From the NCBI RefSeq assembly GCF_008638305.1, contig NZ_VTPZ01000004.1, positions 96,749 through 160,748 of the forward strand: DNA of 64,000 nt. The letters run 5' to 3'. The notes under the pieces were generated by a model that saw only the letters and a program-made list of their open reading frames with translations, did no database searches and was not told the DNA's origin. The position numbers and the translations under genes are program-made. Of this stretch, positions 18,043-31,725 are shown one piece after another (within the stretch, counting starts at the first letter, position 1; every line of letters starts with the position of its first letter). Source of the DNA: Pseudomonas profundi. Lineage in GTDB: Bacteria; Pseudomonadota; Gammaproteobacteria; Pseudomonadales; Pseudomonadaceae.

Positions 18043-18520
18043 GCTGCTTGCCGTTCAGCCGAACAAAAGGCGCTGGCGGTGTGGCGACGCTATGCGCGTG
18101 CCCGTGGTAAGCGCCGGGCTCGGGATTGAACGGCGCAAAGATATCCTCCACCTCCAGCCGCAACCCGATGAGCATGGCCTCCAGCACATGATCGCGCAGA
18201 TAGCGCAACTGCCCTGGCAGTACTTCCAGCGCAACGTGCCGGTTGCCCAGGTGGTAGGCGGCACGGGCCAGCAGCAGCGGGTCGTCACAGAGCACGCGTG
18301 ATAGCGGCTCCGGCTCGGCGTGGATCATCACCACCGTATTGTCATTGGCCAGCAGACGGTCGCCTTCGCGCAAAACGCGGCCACGCGGCAAAAACAGCCC
18401 CACCTCGACGCCTGCTCGCGTGTGGGTGCGCAGCCGACTGCGGGTACGCATCTCGTAAGTCAGCTCCAGCTCATGGTGAACCGGCCCTGTGTCGTCCAGC
18501 CATTGGTGACATTCGAGCAT
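18029..18520 (-). CDS. ureE: Urease nickel metallochaperone UreE
   Basis: A 163-residue nickel carrier. The N-terminal peptide-binding domain contains [20 protein letters not shown] near 32-51, and the metal domain contains [13 protein letters not shown] near 95-107 with the conserved histidine. The C-terminal tail has scattered histidines (HGHAHS and a final HVEH), a modest version of the His-rich tail of Klebsiella UreE. It starts 10 bp after ureC. Confidence 0.95.
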   Translation of the reverse strand: MLECHQWLDDTGPVHHELELTYEMRTRSRLRTHTRAGVEVGLFLPRGRVLREGDRLLANDNTVVMIHAEPEPLSRVLCDDPLLLARAAYHLGNRHVALEVLPGQLRYLRDHVLEAMLIGLRLEVEDIFAPFNPEPGAYHGHAHSVATPPAPFVRLNGKQHVEH

Positions 18521-18530
18521 CTAAGCCTCC

Positions 18531-20231
<1,701 letters not shown>

Positions 20232-20292
20232 GTTGCCTCCCCGTGCGGTCCAGCCAGGTGACGGACTGCTACAAATTGATTTTCAGGCGGCA

Positions 20293-20598
20293 TCAGAGAC
20301 TGCCCATGACCTGTGCGCGAAAGCCGAACACCTTGCGCTCGCCGGATAGTGCTACCAGCTCCACCTCCCGGCTCTGGCCGGGTTCGAAACGCACCGCAGT
20401 GCCGGCGGCTATGTTGAGCCGAAAGCCCCGGGCGGCGTCGCGATCGAAACGCAGCGCCGCATTGGTTTCGGCAAAATGGTAATGCGAGCCGACCTGCACC
20501 GGCCGATCACCGGTGTTGGCCACGCTCAGGCGTAGCGTTTCGCGCCCGGCGTTCAGGGTCAGCGAGCCTTCAAGCGTCTGGATTTCTCCGGGTATCAT
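20293..20598 (-). CDS. ureB: Urease beta subunit
   Basis: A 101-residue structural subunit. It starts MIPGEIQ and contains [28 protein letters not shown] text near 29-52, followed by [17 protein letters not shown]; these are diagnostic. It assembles with UreA and UreC into the (ABC)3 trimer. It starts 9 bp after ureA. Confidence 0.97.
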   Translation of the reverse strand: MIPGEIQTLEGSLTLNAGRETLRLSVANTGDRPVQVGSHYHFAETNAALRFDRDAARGFRLNIAAGTAVRFEPGQSREVELVALSGERKVFGFRAQVMGSL

Positions 20599-20607
20599 CG
20601 GTGCGCC

Positions 20608-20910
20608 TCATATGATCGGATCATGAACGGTCACCAGCTTGGTGCCGTCCGGGAAAGTGGCTTCAACCTGCACTTCGCCGAGCAGTTCCGGCACGCCGGG
20701 CATGACCTGTTCGCGGCTGAGCAGCGTGCGGCCGTAGCTCATCATGTCTGCCACGCTGCGGCCGTCACGGGCGCCTTCCATAATGGCGGCGCTGATGTAA
20801 GCCATGGCTTCGGGGTAGTTCAAGGTCACGCCTCGCGCCAGACGGCGCTCGGCGACCAGTGCTGCGGTAAACAGCATGAGCTTGTCTTTCTCACGGGGCG
20901 AAAGCTCCAT
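20608..20910 (-). CDS. ureA: Urease gamma subunit
   Basis: A 100-residue structural subunit. [23 protein letters not shown] is the standard N-terminus, so the ATG at 20910 is chosen although the frame stays open upstream. [10 protein letters not shown] and [11 protein letters not shown] are further marks. It starts 13 bp after ureD. Confidence 0.97.
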   Translation of the reverse strand: MELSPREKDKLMLFTAALVAERRLARGVTLNYPEAMAYISAAIMEGARDGRSVADMMSYGRTLLSREQVMPGVPELLGEVQVEATFPDGTKLVTVHDPII

Positions 20911-20923
20911 GGGTACACTCCGT

Positions 20924-21781
20924 TCAGGTATTCCAAATCCGCGGCGCGCAACCGCGCCGCCCATTGATGCGCGGCCTCAGCTGTTGCCACAGCCGCATGA
21001 AGGTAAGTCGGGCATGTTCGGCGCAGTGGCCGAGGTAGCGGCCGATAAAGAGGCCATTTCGCTGGGTAAAAACCAGTTGCGGGACGTCGGCGTACTCCTC
21101 CCGCAGCGCGTCCAGCGCGTCGCGATCCAGCGTCAGCGTGGCCAACCAGGTGCCGCTGACGAAGCAGCCACCCAGCCCCCAGCGGGCTGACAGCAGCGCG
21201 TCGTCACCCATGAAGCGATTACGCTCGATGTAGACCGGCCGGCCGTCGCGCCAGATATCCAGGTGCTGACTGACACAGCCGCTGGTGAAGCCCTCATCCG
21301 CAGCCGGCCGGCCCAGGCACAGCAAATCCCACATACACATCCGCGCATCAGCTTGCAGATCAACCCGTGTGGAGAGGCGCGCGTTGCAACCCTCGAAGGC
21401 GATCGTGTCCTGCGGCAGGTATTCAAGCGAGCCCCCCGCTTCGACGGTGAGACGGGTGAGCTGTTGTTGCAGAGTGCCGTTCTCGCGTGCGCGATAACAC
21501 TTGCCTGATGACGGCGTAGTGAGCAACGCGGCTGCGTCAGCGCCGATGTGGGTGTTCAATCGCAGGGTGTCGCCACTGACCAGACCGCCTGGCGGATGCA
21601 GGATATACAAGTGCGGACAGTCCGGGCCTTCCGGATGCAGCGGACGCTGTATGCGCAGCGGGCCACGGTGGTGCAACCGGTCGATAACGGTGCGTCCTGC
21701 CCGGCGACTGACGCCAATGTCCAGGCCAGCCTGCCAGCTAATGGCGCTATCGACCTGTTCGAGATGCCAGGCTGCAGTCAT
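20924..21781 (-). CDS. ureD: Urease accessory protein UreD
   Basis: A 285-residue maturation factor, first gene of the cluster. It binds apo-urease and forms the nickel-passing complex with UreF and UreG. Family marks are [17 protein letters not shown] near 31-47, [14 protein letters not shown] near 58-71, [12 protein letters not shown] near 85-96 and [14 protein letters not shown] near 115-128. No urea transporter genes (urtABCDE) lie upstream, unlike in many pseudomonads. Confidence 0.95.
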   Translation of the reverse strand: MTAAWHLEQVDSAISWQAGLDIGVSRRAGRTVIDRLHHRGPLRIQRPLHPEGPDCPHLYILHPPGGLVSGDTLRLNTHIGADAAALLTTPSSGKCYRARENGTLQQQLTRLTVEAGGSLEYLPQDTIAFEGCNARLSTRVDLQADARMCMWDLLCLGRPAADEGFTSGCVSQHLDIWRDGRPVYIERNRFMGDDALLSARWGLGGCFVSGTWLATLTLDRDALDALREEYADVPQLVFTQRNGLFIGRYLGHCAEHARLTFMRLWQQLRPRINGRRGCAPRIWNT

Positions 21782-23176
<1,395 letters not shown>

Positions 23177-23379
23177 AATCGCGCCCCTGGGCACAGGCGG
23201 GCCTCACCATCGGCGTCCACGCTCTATGCTAGGATGGCGACGGACCTGGGGGACGGCATGCGGATCGATTCAGCAGACTTCCCTTCGGGTTGATCCCGCC
23301 CGGGCGCGTACCGCACGCAAAGATAACCGGGCCAGGTATCAGTTTCTCGGCTTGTTCACCGCATGTCAGAGGAGGGGGC

Positions 23380-24807
23380 GTGTATTCACTCAAGCGCAAG
23401 GGCGATTACCGTCTGCAGTTGACTCGAACTCTGCGCAAGCCGGGTCGGCATAAGGTCGAGATGTACCTGTTCACCCCGCACGACAGCAATCTGTCGGTCT
23501 GGACGCTGAGCGAGCAACAATTCTTCTTCACGTCTCTGGAGCACCGCTTCGGCCTGCTGGGGCTGCCGGACAAGGACCGCGTGAGCAAGGCCGACCGTTC
23601 GTTCGTGCTCCTTTCTCCCTACTACGAGATCATGTACGGCTCCTGGCTGTTCCAGTATCGCGCGTCTATCGACCGCCTGCGCCAGCAGGTTCAGAACGCG
23701 GACGTCCTCGACGAACCGCTCAAGCGAGCACTTCGGTTAAGTCAGAATTTCGCCCAGCGAGTGCGTAAATCCAGTCCGGAGCAGAGCAACCAGCGCCGTT
23801 ATTTCCGGCAGATGGATATCTATTTTTCGTGGCGTGCCGAGCAGTTTCTGCTGGAGTGCATGACCCATCCGGGCTTTGCTGAGCTGGACGAGGAGCTGAA
23901 ACAAGCGGTAGCGGACTTTTTGCGGCAGGAACACAAGTATCGCAAGGAGCGCGAATACCTGAGTGACTTCCGCGGTTCGCCAACCCGGGTCTGGAACCGC
24001 ATGAGTCTGTACCACCGGCTGCTCGAATATCCGGTATTGCTGCGCTCCAAAGTCACCGAGCTGGGTGCGGGCACGCGCAAGCTGGTCAAGGCAGCGTCGA
24101 CCATGTTGATCATGTCGCTGTTTACCTATTTCCTGTTCAATGCGCGGGATGCCAGTGAAAAGCTTTCGCTGGCGCTGCTGTTGGGAATCGCACTGGTCTA
24201 TGCCATCCGCGATCTGTTGCGTGACGATATGATTACCGGGATAACCCGGTGGCTACGCAAGGGTAAGCCGCGCTGGAAAATCCGCCTGTTCATGCCATAC
24301 ACCCAAAAACTACTGGCCTTGCAAAGAGTCTGGCTGGACTACCGCAGGCTGCCTGCATTGCCGCGTCAGATACTCGAGCACTCCGGGAACTGGGCATCCA
24401 ACGATGAACGGCAGATCATCTGCTACCGCTCGGAGCTCAACCTGGACAAGGATGCCCTGGAGCAGGATGAGATTCAGGAACGGTTGAGCCTGGATTGCGA
24501 ACAGCTCTGCGAAATGATTCAGACCAGCAAGCACCGCCTGTTCGTTCCTGCTAACGAGGCAGACCCCTTTGCTTCCATTGAGGCGCACCCTATCGAAAAG
24601 CAGCTCGACTACAATCTATTGGTGGTGCACACCGAGGCAGGTCAGCCCTTCTCCCAGGCCCAACGTTGGCGGTTGCGGCTGGGGCCGAGCGGGATAGTGA
24701 AATGCGAAAGCAAAAAGATTAACTGGCCGACGCCCGAGGAGCAGTTTGCTGCGCCCTGGTATCGGCGTTTAGGCAGTGTGTTTTACCGAAAGGATGCCAG
24801 GAAGTAG
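23380..24807 (+). CDS. Conserved membrane protein of unknown function
   Basis: A 475-residue protein that I do not recognise by family. The start is taken at the GTG at 23380, 5 bp after AGAGGAG. Residues 1-235 are soluble and rich in aromatic and basic residues. Two hydrophobic helices lie at about 237-254 and 261-278, separated by a six-residue loop, so both ends face the same side, probably the cytoplasm. Residues 280-475 are again soluble, with many Arg, Trp and Glu. There are no cysteine clusters, P-loop or obvious catalytic motifs. It follows the deaminase on the same strand after 203 bp and converges on katB. Confidence 0.75.
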   Translation: MYSLKRKGDYRLQLTRTLRKPGRHKVEMYLFTPHDSNLSVWTLSEQQFFFTSLEHRFGLLGLPDKDRVSKADRSFVLLSPYYEIMYGSWLFQYRASIDRLRQQVQNADVLDEPLKRALRLSQNFAQRVRKSSPEQSNQRRYFRQMDIYFSWRAEQFLLECMTHPGFAELDEELKQAVADFLRQEHKYRKEREYLSDFRGSPTRVWNRMSLYHRLLEYPVLLRSKVTELGAGTRKLVKAASTMLIMSLFTYFLFNARDASEKLSLALLLGIALVYAIRDLLRDDMITGITRWLRKGKPRWKIRLFMPYTQKLLALQRVWLDYRRLPALPRQILEHSGNWASNDERQIICYRSELNLDKDALEQDEIQERLSLDCEQLCEMIQTSKHRLFVPANEADPFASIEAHPIEKQLDYNLLVVHTEAGQPFSQAQRWRLRLGPSGIVKCESKKINWPTPEEQFAAPWYRRLGSVFYRKDARK

Positions 24808-24858
24808 TTCGCAGCGGTGACTGATCAGCACAGGCAGTGCATCAGGTCGGAGAAAGCT

Positions 24859-24883
24859 GATGCCAGCCCGCCGGGCTGGCATC
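24859..24883. terminator. Bidirectional hairpin between the unknown membrane protein and katB
   Basis: A perfect 11 bp stem (24859-24869 with 24873-24883) and a three-base loop between convergent genes. No strong T-run follows on either strand (minus side reads AGCTTTCT), so efficiency is uncertain. Confidence 0.6.
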
Positions 24884-24890
24884 ATCCTGG

Positions 24891-26420
24891 TCAGTCTTCC
24901 AGCTGGGCAGCCAGAGCCTTCACTTTGCTCAGGTCGCCATTGGCAACCTTGGTTACGCGGGTGCCATAGTCGGCATCAGCCTTGTACAGGAACGAGAGCA
25001 TGATGTGCTTGCTTTCGTCATCTGTGATCGCCAGGGCCTGCCCGAAACTTTGCACCAGGTCAGACTTCTCCTGTTTGGTGTATGAGCGATACAGCTCGCC
25101 GGTCTGCTTGAAGTTCTGCTCGCGCTGGATCTTTTTCTGCTGGGTTGTGCCCTGCAATGCAGTCTCGCTGTAACGGGCACGTTCAACCTGTTCCCGCGGC
25201 GCCAGACGGCTGGGCTCGTAGTTCACCCCGGAACTGGTGTGGCCGGCATTCATCGCGCCGTCCTGGTTGCCGTTGTTCACTGCGACACGTGGCTTGTTAA
25301 CCGGAAGGCTCAGGCCGTTCGCGCCGACCCGATACATCTGCGTATCTGCGTAGGCGAACAGGCGGCCTTGCAGCAGGCGGTCCTCGGAAGGCTCGATACC
25401 TGGTACCAGGTTGGCTGGCGACATGGCTACCTGTTCGGTTTCCTGGAAGAAGTTGTCGACGTTGCGGTTCAGCACCATCTGGCCGATCTTCTGTTCGGGA
25501 ACATCCGGCCAGATCTTGGTGGCATCCAGCGGGTCGAAATCGAACGTGCCCAGATCTTCCGGTTCAAGCACCTGGATGTACAGATCCCACTTCGGAAAGT
25601 CGCCTTTGTTGATTGCAGAGACCAGATCATTGGTCATGTGGCTGTAATCCTTGCCCTGGACCTCTTCAACCTCATGCGGGCGCAGGTTCTTGATCCCCTG
25701 CAAGCTCTTCCAATGGAACTTCACGTAGTGAACTTCGTTATCGGCATTGACGAATTTGTAGGAATGCACGCTGTTGCCGTCCATCAGTCGATAGCTGGCC
25801 GGAGTGCCTTCGTTGGAGTACAGAAGGGTCAGCGTGCGCGTAGCTTCCGGCACATGGGAGAAGAAGTCGAAACGGCGTGAGTCATCATCCAGGTTGGAAC
25901 GCGGGTCAGGCTTGAAGGCGTGGACCATATCCGGGAATTTGATTGCATCGCGGATAAAGAAGGTCGGAAAGTTGTTGCCTACCAGGTCCCAGTTACCATC
26001 AGCGGTATAGAACTTGGTAGCGAAACCCCGGGGATCACGCAGTGTTTCGGGGGAATGGTTGCCGTGTACTACCGCGGAAAAACGCACAAACACAGGCGTT
26101 TTCTCTCCCGGCGTAAAGACTTTGGCCTTGGTCAGCGCGGAAATGTCCTCTGACGCGACGAACTCGCCGTGCACGCCAGTGCCGCGGGCGTGTACAACGC
26201 GCTCAGGGATGCGCTCACGATCGAAGCGCTGGAGCTTCTGAATCAGGTGCACATCCTGCAGCACGGTTGGACCGTTGGCGCCGGCGGTTTGTGAGTTCTG
26301 GTTATCACCTACCGGTGCCCCGTTGTCCCGGGTCAAAGGCGATGCTACCGCCATGGAAATGCTCAAAAAACAGGCGGCGAATATGCTCAGCCCGCGACCT
26401 GTCCGACCTAATAACGACAT
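24891..26420 (-). CDS. katB: Periplasmic monofunctional catalase
   Basis: A 509-residue small-subunit heme catalase. A signal peptide covers about residues 1-27 (hydrophobic core IFAACFLSISMAVA), which marks the exported KatB type that guards against external peroxide. Catalytic H77 lies in VVHARGTGVHGEF, the distal asparagine is N150 in VGNNFPTFF, and the heme-ligand tyrosine is Y357 in RLFAYADTQMYR. The start at 26420 is chosen because AGGAG lies 7 bp upstream and the signal peptide begins there; the frame is open for 29 more codons without a signal-like sequence. KatB genes are usually induced by OxyR; an operator could not be confirmed by eye. Confidence 0.93.
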   Translation of the reverse strand: MSLLGRTGRGLSIFAACFLSISMAVASPLTRDNGAPVGDNQNSQTAGANGPTVLQDVHLIQKLQRFDRERIPERVVHARGTGVHGEFVASEDISALTKAKVFTPGEKTPVFVRFSAVVHGNHSPETLRDPRGFATKFYTADGNWDLVGNNFPTFFIRDAIKFPDMVHAFKPDPRSNLDDDSRRFDFFSHVPEATRTLTLLYSNEGTPASYRLMDGNSVHSYKFVNADNEVHYVKFHWKSLQGIKNLRPHEVEEVQGKDYSHMTNDLVSAINKGDFPKWDLYIQVLEPEDLGTFDFDPLDATKIWPDVPEQKIGQMVLNRNVDNFFQETEQVAMSPANLVPGIEPSEDRLLQGRLFAYADTQMYRVGANGLSLPVNKPRVAVNNGNQDGAMNAGHTSSGVNYEPSRLAPREQVERARYSETALQGTTQQKKIQREQNFKQTGELYRSYTKQEKSDLVQSFGQALAITDDESKHIMLSFLYKADADYGTRVTKVANGDLSKVKALAAQLED

Positions 26421-26544
26421 TTCTATCTCCTGATAGTCCACTTGATTGGTTGCGCAAGCGACTATAGGTTGCCGGTCCGCTTGATCTAAATAGAACTTTA
26501 TAATCAAGGTGATAGGCTAATATTCCACAAATACTTGAGCCAGT

Positions 26545-26862
26545 GTGCAGATAGATAACGCCGCGCCGCGTGCCAGGATGCAGGCGCGCACCAGCGAGAC
26601 CTTTGGCTCCGCGCTGATTGCACTGGTGATCGCCGCCAGGCCTCTCACAGTCATTGGCGCCGCCCTGGGCTTCTGGACCTTCGACATCACCACCATCGTT
26701 GGCCTGGCTCCACTCGCAATCAGCAGCCCCTTCTACCAGCCGCTCACCCTTGGTGATTATCTCGGCTTGATCCCGGTATCGGCGTTAGCACTGTTTCTGG
26801 TGCCGGCGTTGTATGTGTTGCTGACGCCGGCGGGTGCGGGGAAGGCGAAAGGATTGGATTGA
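26545..26862 (+). pseudogene. Probable C-terminal remnant of an RND efflux permease
   Basis: An open frame of 105 codons beginning at a GTG without a convincing Shine-Dalgarno. The part from about residue 20 on reads SALIALVIAARPL, then DITTIVGLAPLAI, PFYQPL and LFLVPALYVLL, which follows the order of the last membrane segments of RND pumps (RPI..T, TTILGLLPLA, WQPLA, VVPALYLLL). The middle linker is irregular and the approximately 900 residues that should precede are absent. I read it as a decayed or truncated gene end. It could instead be a small membrane protein; homology search would settle this. Confidence 0.5.
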
Positions 26863-26946
26863 GTGGGGCAAGCTGACTGAGAGCAGGAAGCAATACAAGG
26901 TCTCGCCAGGCTTGCTCAGGCCGCTGCGTGAAGGGCATCAGGTCCA

Positions 26947-29247
26947 CTATCTCGGGGAATGAACGCTTACCCTGGATCCAGGTTCTGAGGCCTCGTCCTG
27001 AATATATTTCTCGAGAGCGTCAATTGTCATCGGACGCGCAAAAAGGTAGCCCTGAAACAGATCACAGCCGCAATCTTCGAGTATCTGCCGCTGTTCCTCG
27101 GTTTCTACGCCTTCGGCGAGAATGGCCATCTCGTAGATACGGCCAATGTTGATGATGTTCTTGACCATCTTCAGAGAGGTATCGTCCGACAGAATGTTGT
27201 TGACGAAGCTCTTGTCGATCTTTAGTTCATCAATAGGTAGATCACGAAGAATGCTGAGGGAGGAGTACCCGGTTCCGAAGTCATCCAGAGCGATCCGGAC
27301 GCCCGCTGAATGCAATGTCTGCAGAACGCCACGGAAGTGATCGAGATCCTCGATCAACAGATTCTCCGTGATTTCCAGACACACAGCGTGCACCGGCACG
27401 CCTGCGTTGCTGAGCTTCGCCAGAAAATCTTCCGCAAAGTCAGGCTCGGCAAACTGGCGCAGAGAGATGTTGATTGATAGCCTGAAATCCATTTTGTAGC
27501 GCTGAGAAAGGGTCTGGATCTGGTGGAGTGACTGATCAACTATATAGTTGCCGAGTTCGCCCATTCCGCCGGACTGTTCCGCTACGCCGATGAATTGATC
27601 CGGTGGGATAAGTCCCAGTTCAGGGTGGTGCCAACGAACCAGCGCTTCAACGCCATGGAGCTGGCCTGCGGCATTGATCTGGGGCTGGTAGGTCATGTAA
27701 ATCTCACCGCGCTGTTCGGCGCCCCTGAGTAACTGTTCAATCTTGAGCCGTTGCAGGTAATGTTCTTCCAGGCTGGGCCTGAAAACGGCGACGCTGTTGC
27801 GTTTCTTCTTCGCCTCATACATGGCGATGTCTGAAGCCCGGAGCAGTTCGTCCAGACGGGTACCATGCTCTGGAAAATGGGCGATGCCAATGCTGCAGCC
27901 GGGAGAGAAGGTCATATCGAAGGCGCGGATGTTGTCACAGGCCTGATACACCAGGGTGGCTGCTCGTTGTTCGTTCTGGTCCCGGTCAGCGCCCGCTGTC
28001 AGAAGGACAAACTCGTCACCGCCATGGCGAACCAGTAATTCATTATGGTTGGTATTGGCGTGAAACCGTTTGGCAAGTTCAACAAGAATGCCATCACCGA
28101 TGCTGTGGCCAAAGTTATCGTTGATCCCCTTGAAGCTATCCAGATCGATGAACAGAAGTGAGAAAGCTGGTTTCTCATGCATCCACTCGTCAAAGGTTGA
28201 AATCAGGTAGTTGCGGTTCGGCAGACTGGTCAAGGCATCATGGTTGGCCTGAAATATGAGCTCCCTGCGTCGGCCCTTTTCTATCCGGTCAATGTAACGG
28301 AATAGCAAATACATACTCACCGTGAACGCCAACATGACCAGCAGGTAACTGGCAAAGATATTGAGAAACTCTCGTATCAGGAAGGCATCTTCAATCTCGG
28401 AGATAAGCCAGAATTCATATCGGGGATGGTATATGGCTACGCCTCTGACCATGCCTCGCTCGGCCCCCGCATCCCAACGGAAAGCTATCGGCCCCAAACC
28501 AGATCGGCTGCTGGAGCGATCAGGCTCCGAGAAATCCTGCAATATCCCCATGAGATTTCCATAGGCCGATTGGGCCATGGGCTGCTCGTGGAAGTTTTTG
28601 ACCAGCTCATCACTGGTGGCGTATTGGACGTAATGATCGCGACTGCGAAAAATGGTAATACGATGGAAGCCCCCCAGGATGTGGCCTCGCGAAAAATAGC
28701 CGTCTGCGCCCATGACGCTAAGGGCTCCAGTCATGACCCCGAGGACTTCGCCTTGGTCGTTGCGAATTGCCTTGCGTGCGGGAACAACCAGGCGGGGCGC
28801 GAAGTAGGTGCGGCCAAGGACCATCTTGTCTGTTTCCAGGGCGTAGGCGAAGGAGTCGCGCACCTCAGGCGCGCGCAAGATGTTGGTCACGTCGTTGTCG
28901 AGACTTGCCGTGCGTTCCAGCACCTCGCCCCGGGGAGAAATCACTGCGAACCCTGAGAAAAAGTCCGGGTTCAGATTCATCAATTCGTCGAGCCGGGCCT
29001 GGAGATCTTCAGGCTCATCGGTCCCTGGCTTGAGCAGATCTTCGCCCATCAGGGTGAGGATGACTTCCTGTTGTTCCAGAATCGACGAGAATGCACCGAA
29101 CCACTGGGCCGCCAGCCCTTGTTGGCTGACACGGTAATATTCGGTGAGGCTGTTCCAGCGAGAAACCGAGATGCTTACCAGCAGGACCGTGCTTGAAAGT
29201 ACGAGCACGAAGAACAGTAGCCATATATTTTTTCTCGGGACATCCAT
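26947..29247 (-). CDS. Membrane-bound dCache-GGDEF-EAL cyclic-di-GMP enzyme
   Basis: A 766-residue sensor. The first membrane helix is at about 9-29, then a periplasmic dCache-like domain to about 290 (FSGFAVISPRGEVLERTAS and GEVLGVMTGALSV are typical). The second helix is at about 296-316. The cyclase domain has an intact GGDEF at about 409-413 but no RxxD inhibitory site before it. The phosphodiesterase domain has EALVRW at about 532 and DDFGTGYSSL near 653, so both catalytic signatures look intact. The start at 29247 puts the first helix at the N-terminus and has GGAGAG upstream; a longer start at 29313 is possible. The ligand is unknown. Confidence 0.9.
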   Translation of the reverse strand: MDVPRKNIWLLFFVLVLSSTVLLVSISVSRWNSLTEYYRVSQQGLAAQWFGAFSSILEQQEVILTLMGEDLLKPGTDEPEDLQARLDELMNLNPDFFSGFAVISPRGEVLERTASLDNDVTNILRAPEVRDSFAYALETDKMVLGRTYFAPRLVVPARKAIRNDQGEVLGVMTGALSVMGADGYFSRGHILGGFHRITIFRSRDHYVQYATSDELVKNFHEQPMAQSAYGNLMGILQDFSEPDRSSSRSGLGPIAFRWDAGAERGMVRGVAIYHPRYEFWLISEIEDAFLIREFLNIFASYLLVMLAFTVSMYLLFRYIDRIEKGRRRELIFQANHDALTSLPNRNYLISTFDEWMHEKPAFSLLFIDLDSFKGINDNFGHSIGDGILVELAKRFHANTNHNELLVRHGGDEFVLLTAGADRDQNEQRAATLVYQACDNIRAFDMTFSPGCSIGIAHFPEHGTRLDELLRASDIAMYEAKKKRNSVAVFRPSLEEHYLQRLKIEQLLRGAEQRGEIYMTYQPQINAAGQLHGVEALVRWHHPELGLIPPDQFIGVAEQSGGMGELGNYIVDQSLHQIQTLSQRYKMDFRLSINISLRQFAEPDFAEDFLAKLSNAGVPVHAVCLEITENLLIEDLDHFRGVLQTLHSAGVRIALDDFGTGYSSLSILRDLPIDELKIDKSFVNNILSDDTSLKMVKNIINIGRIYEMAILAEGVETEEQRQILEDCGCDLFQGYLFARPMTIDALEKYIQDEASEPGSRVSVHSPR

Positions 29248-29575
29248 TGCTACTCGCTCTCCGTTTTGCTCCGGCCTGAGGTTGGCTCGCGGTTCGGCGG
29301 ATCCTGTCAACACAGCATAGGCGATCGATCAGTGAATTAGAGGGCGGCCGCGCCAATTAGGGCAGCAGTCAACCTCAGTGGGCTCAGCCATTTCCGGACT
29401 AACATGCGTGCGGATCGCCTCCGGCTGAAGCTATGCAGTCGTCTGATCACAGCAGAAGACCGTTCAGTTCGTCATCTGGAAACGCGAATGCGAGCAATGG
29501 CGGAGAGGGAGCGGTGGCGTCCAGCTCGGGTAACAATGGTTACCAGGGCACGAGATCTTGCGCGACAGAAGAGAA
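29248..29575. other. 328 bp gap between the GGDEF/EAL gene and tRNA-Ile2
   Basis: No supported gene on either strand. It should carry the promoter of the GGDEF/EAL gene and the 3' end of the tRNA transcript. I see no clear terminator or repeat. Confidence 0.5.
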
Positions 29576-29652
29576 TGGTGGGCCCAGTAGGACTTGAACC
29601 TACGACCAATCGATTATGAGTCGACTGCTCTGACCAACTGAGCTATAGGCCC
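29576..29652 (-). tRNA. tRNA-Ile2 (CAU anticodon, lysidine type)
   Basis: A 77 nt cloverleaf with encoded CCA (29576-29578). The acceptor stem GGGCCTA / TGGGCCC pairs with one G-U. The anticodon is CAT at 29616-29618 in the loop CTCATAA. Body sequence (CTCAGTTGGT, TTCAAGTC) and anticodon arm match E. coli ileX/ileY rather than methionine tRNAs, so the C should be changed to lysidine by TilS and read AUA. It lies between rpoD and the GGDEF/EAL gene. Confidence 0.93.
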
Positions 29653-29744
29653 ACTGATAGTGCAACAGCCGGGGAATTATACGGATTGACGTGGCGGGTG
29701 GCTATAGCTTGGCGCTACGACAGTTAAATACCTGTTCCACAACG

Positions 29745-29772
29745 GAAAACGCCCGGTGAGCCGGGCGTTTTC
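29745..29772 (-). terminator. Intrinsic terminator after rpoD
   Basis: A perfect 12 bp stem, GAAAACGCCCGG with CCGGGCGTTTTC, and a four-base loop, 14 bp past the rpoD stop. The right arm on the minus strand ends in TTTTC. It separates the rpoD operon from the tRNA. Confidence 0.9.
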
Positions 29773-29786
29773 GTTAGTGCAGTTGC

Positions 29787-31640
<1,854 letters not shown>

Positions 31641-31725
31641 AACAACCCTTGGATGCCTTGGTGTGCAAAAAAGTAAGCTGCGGATTATACCTTTATTTCA
31701 GTCTTCAGCGCCACTTGGCCACCTG

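Noticed and set aside
26421..26520. OxyR operator in front of katB
   Set aside because: Some ATAG/CTAT-like fragments occur, but I could not fit the full spaced motif with confidence.
29404..29619. 71-codon open frame overlapping the tRNA gene
   Set aside because: It runs into the tRNA on the opposite strand and has no protein-like features. The tRNA is certain.
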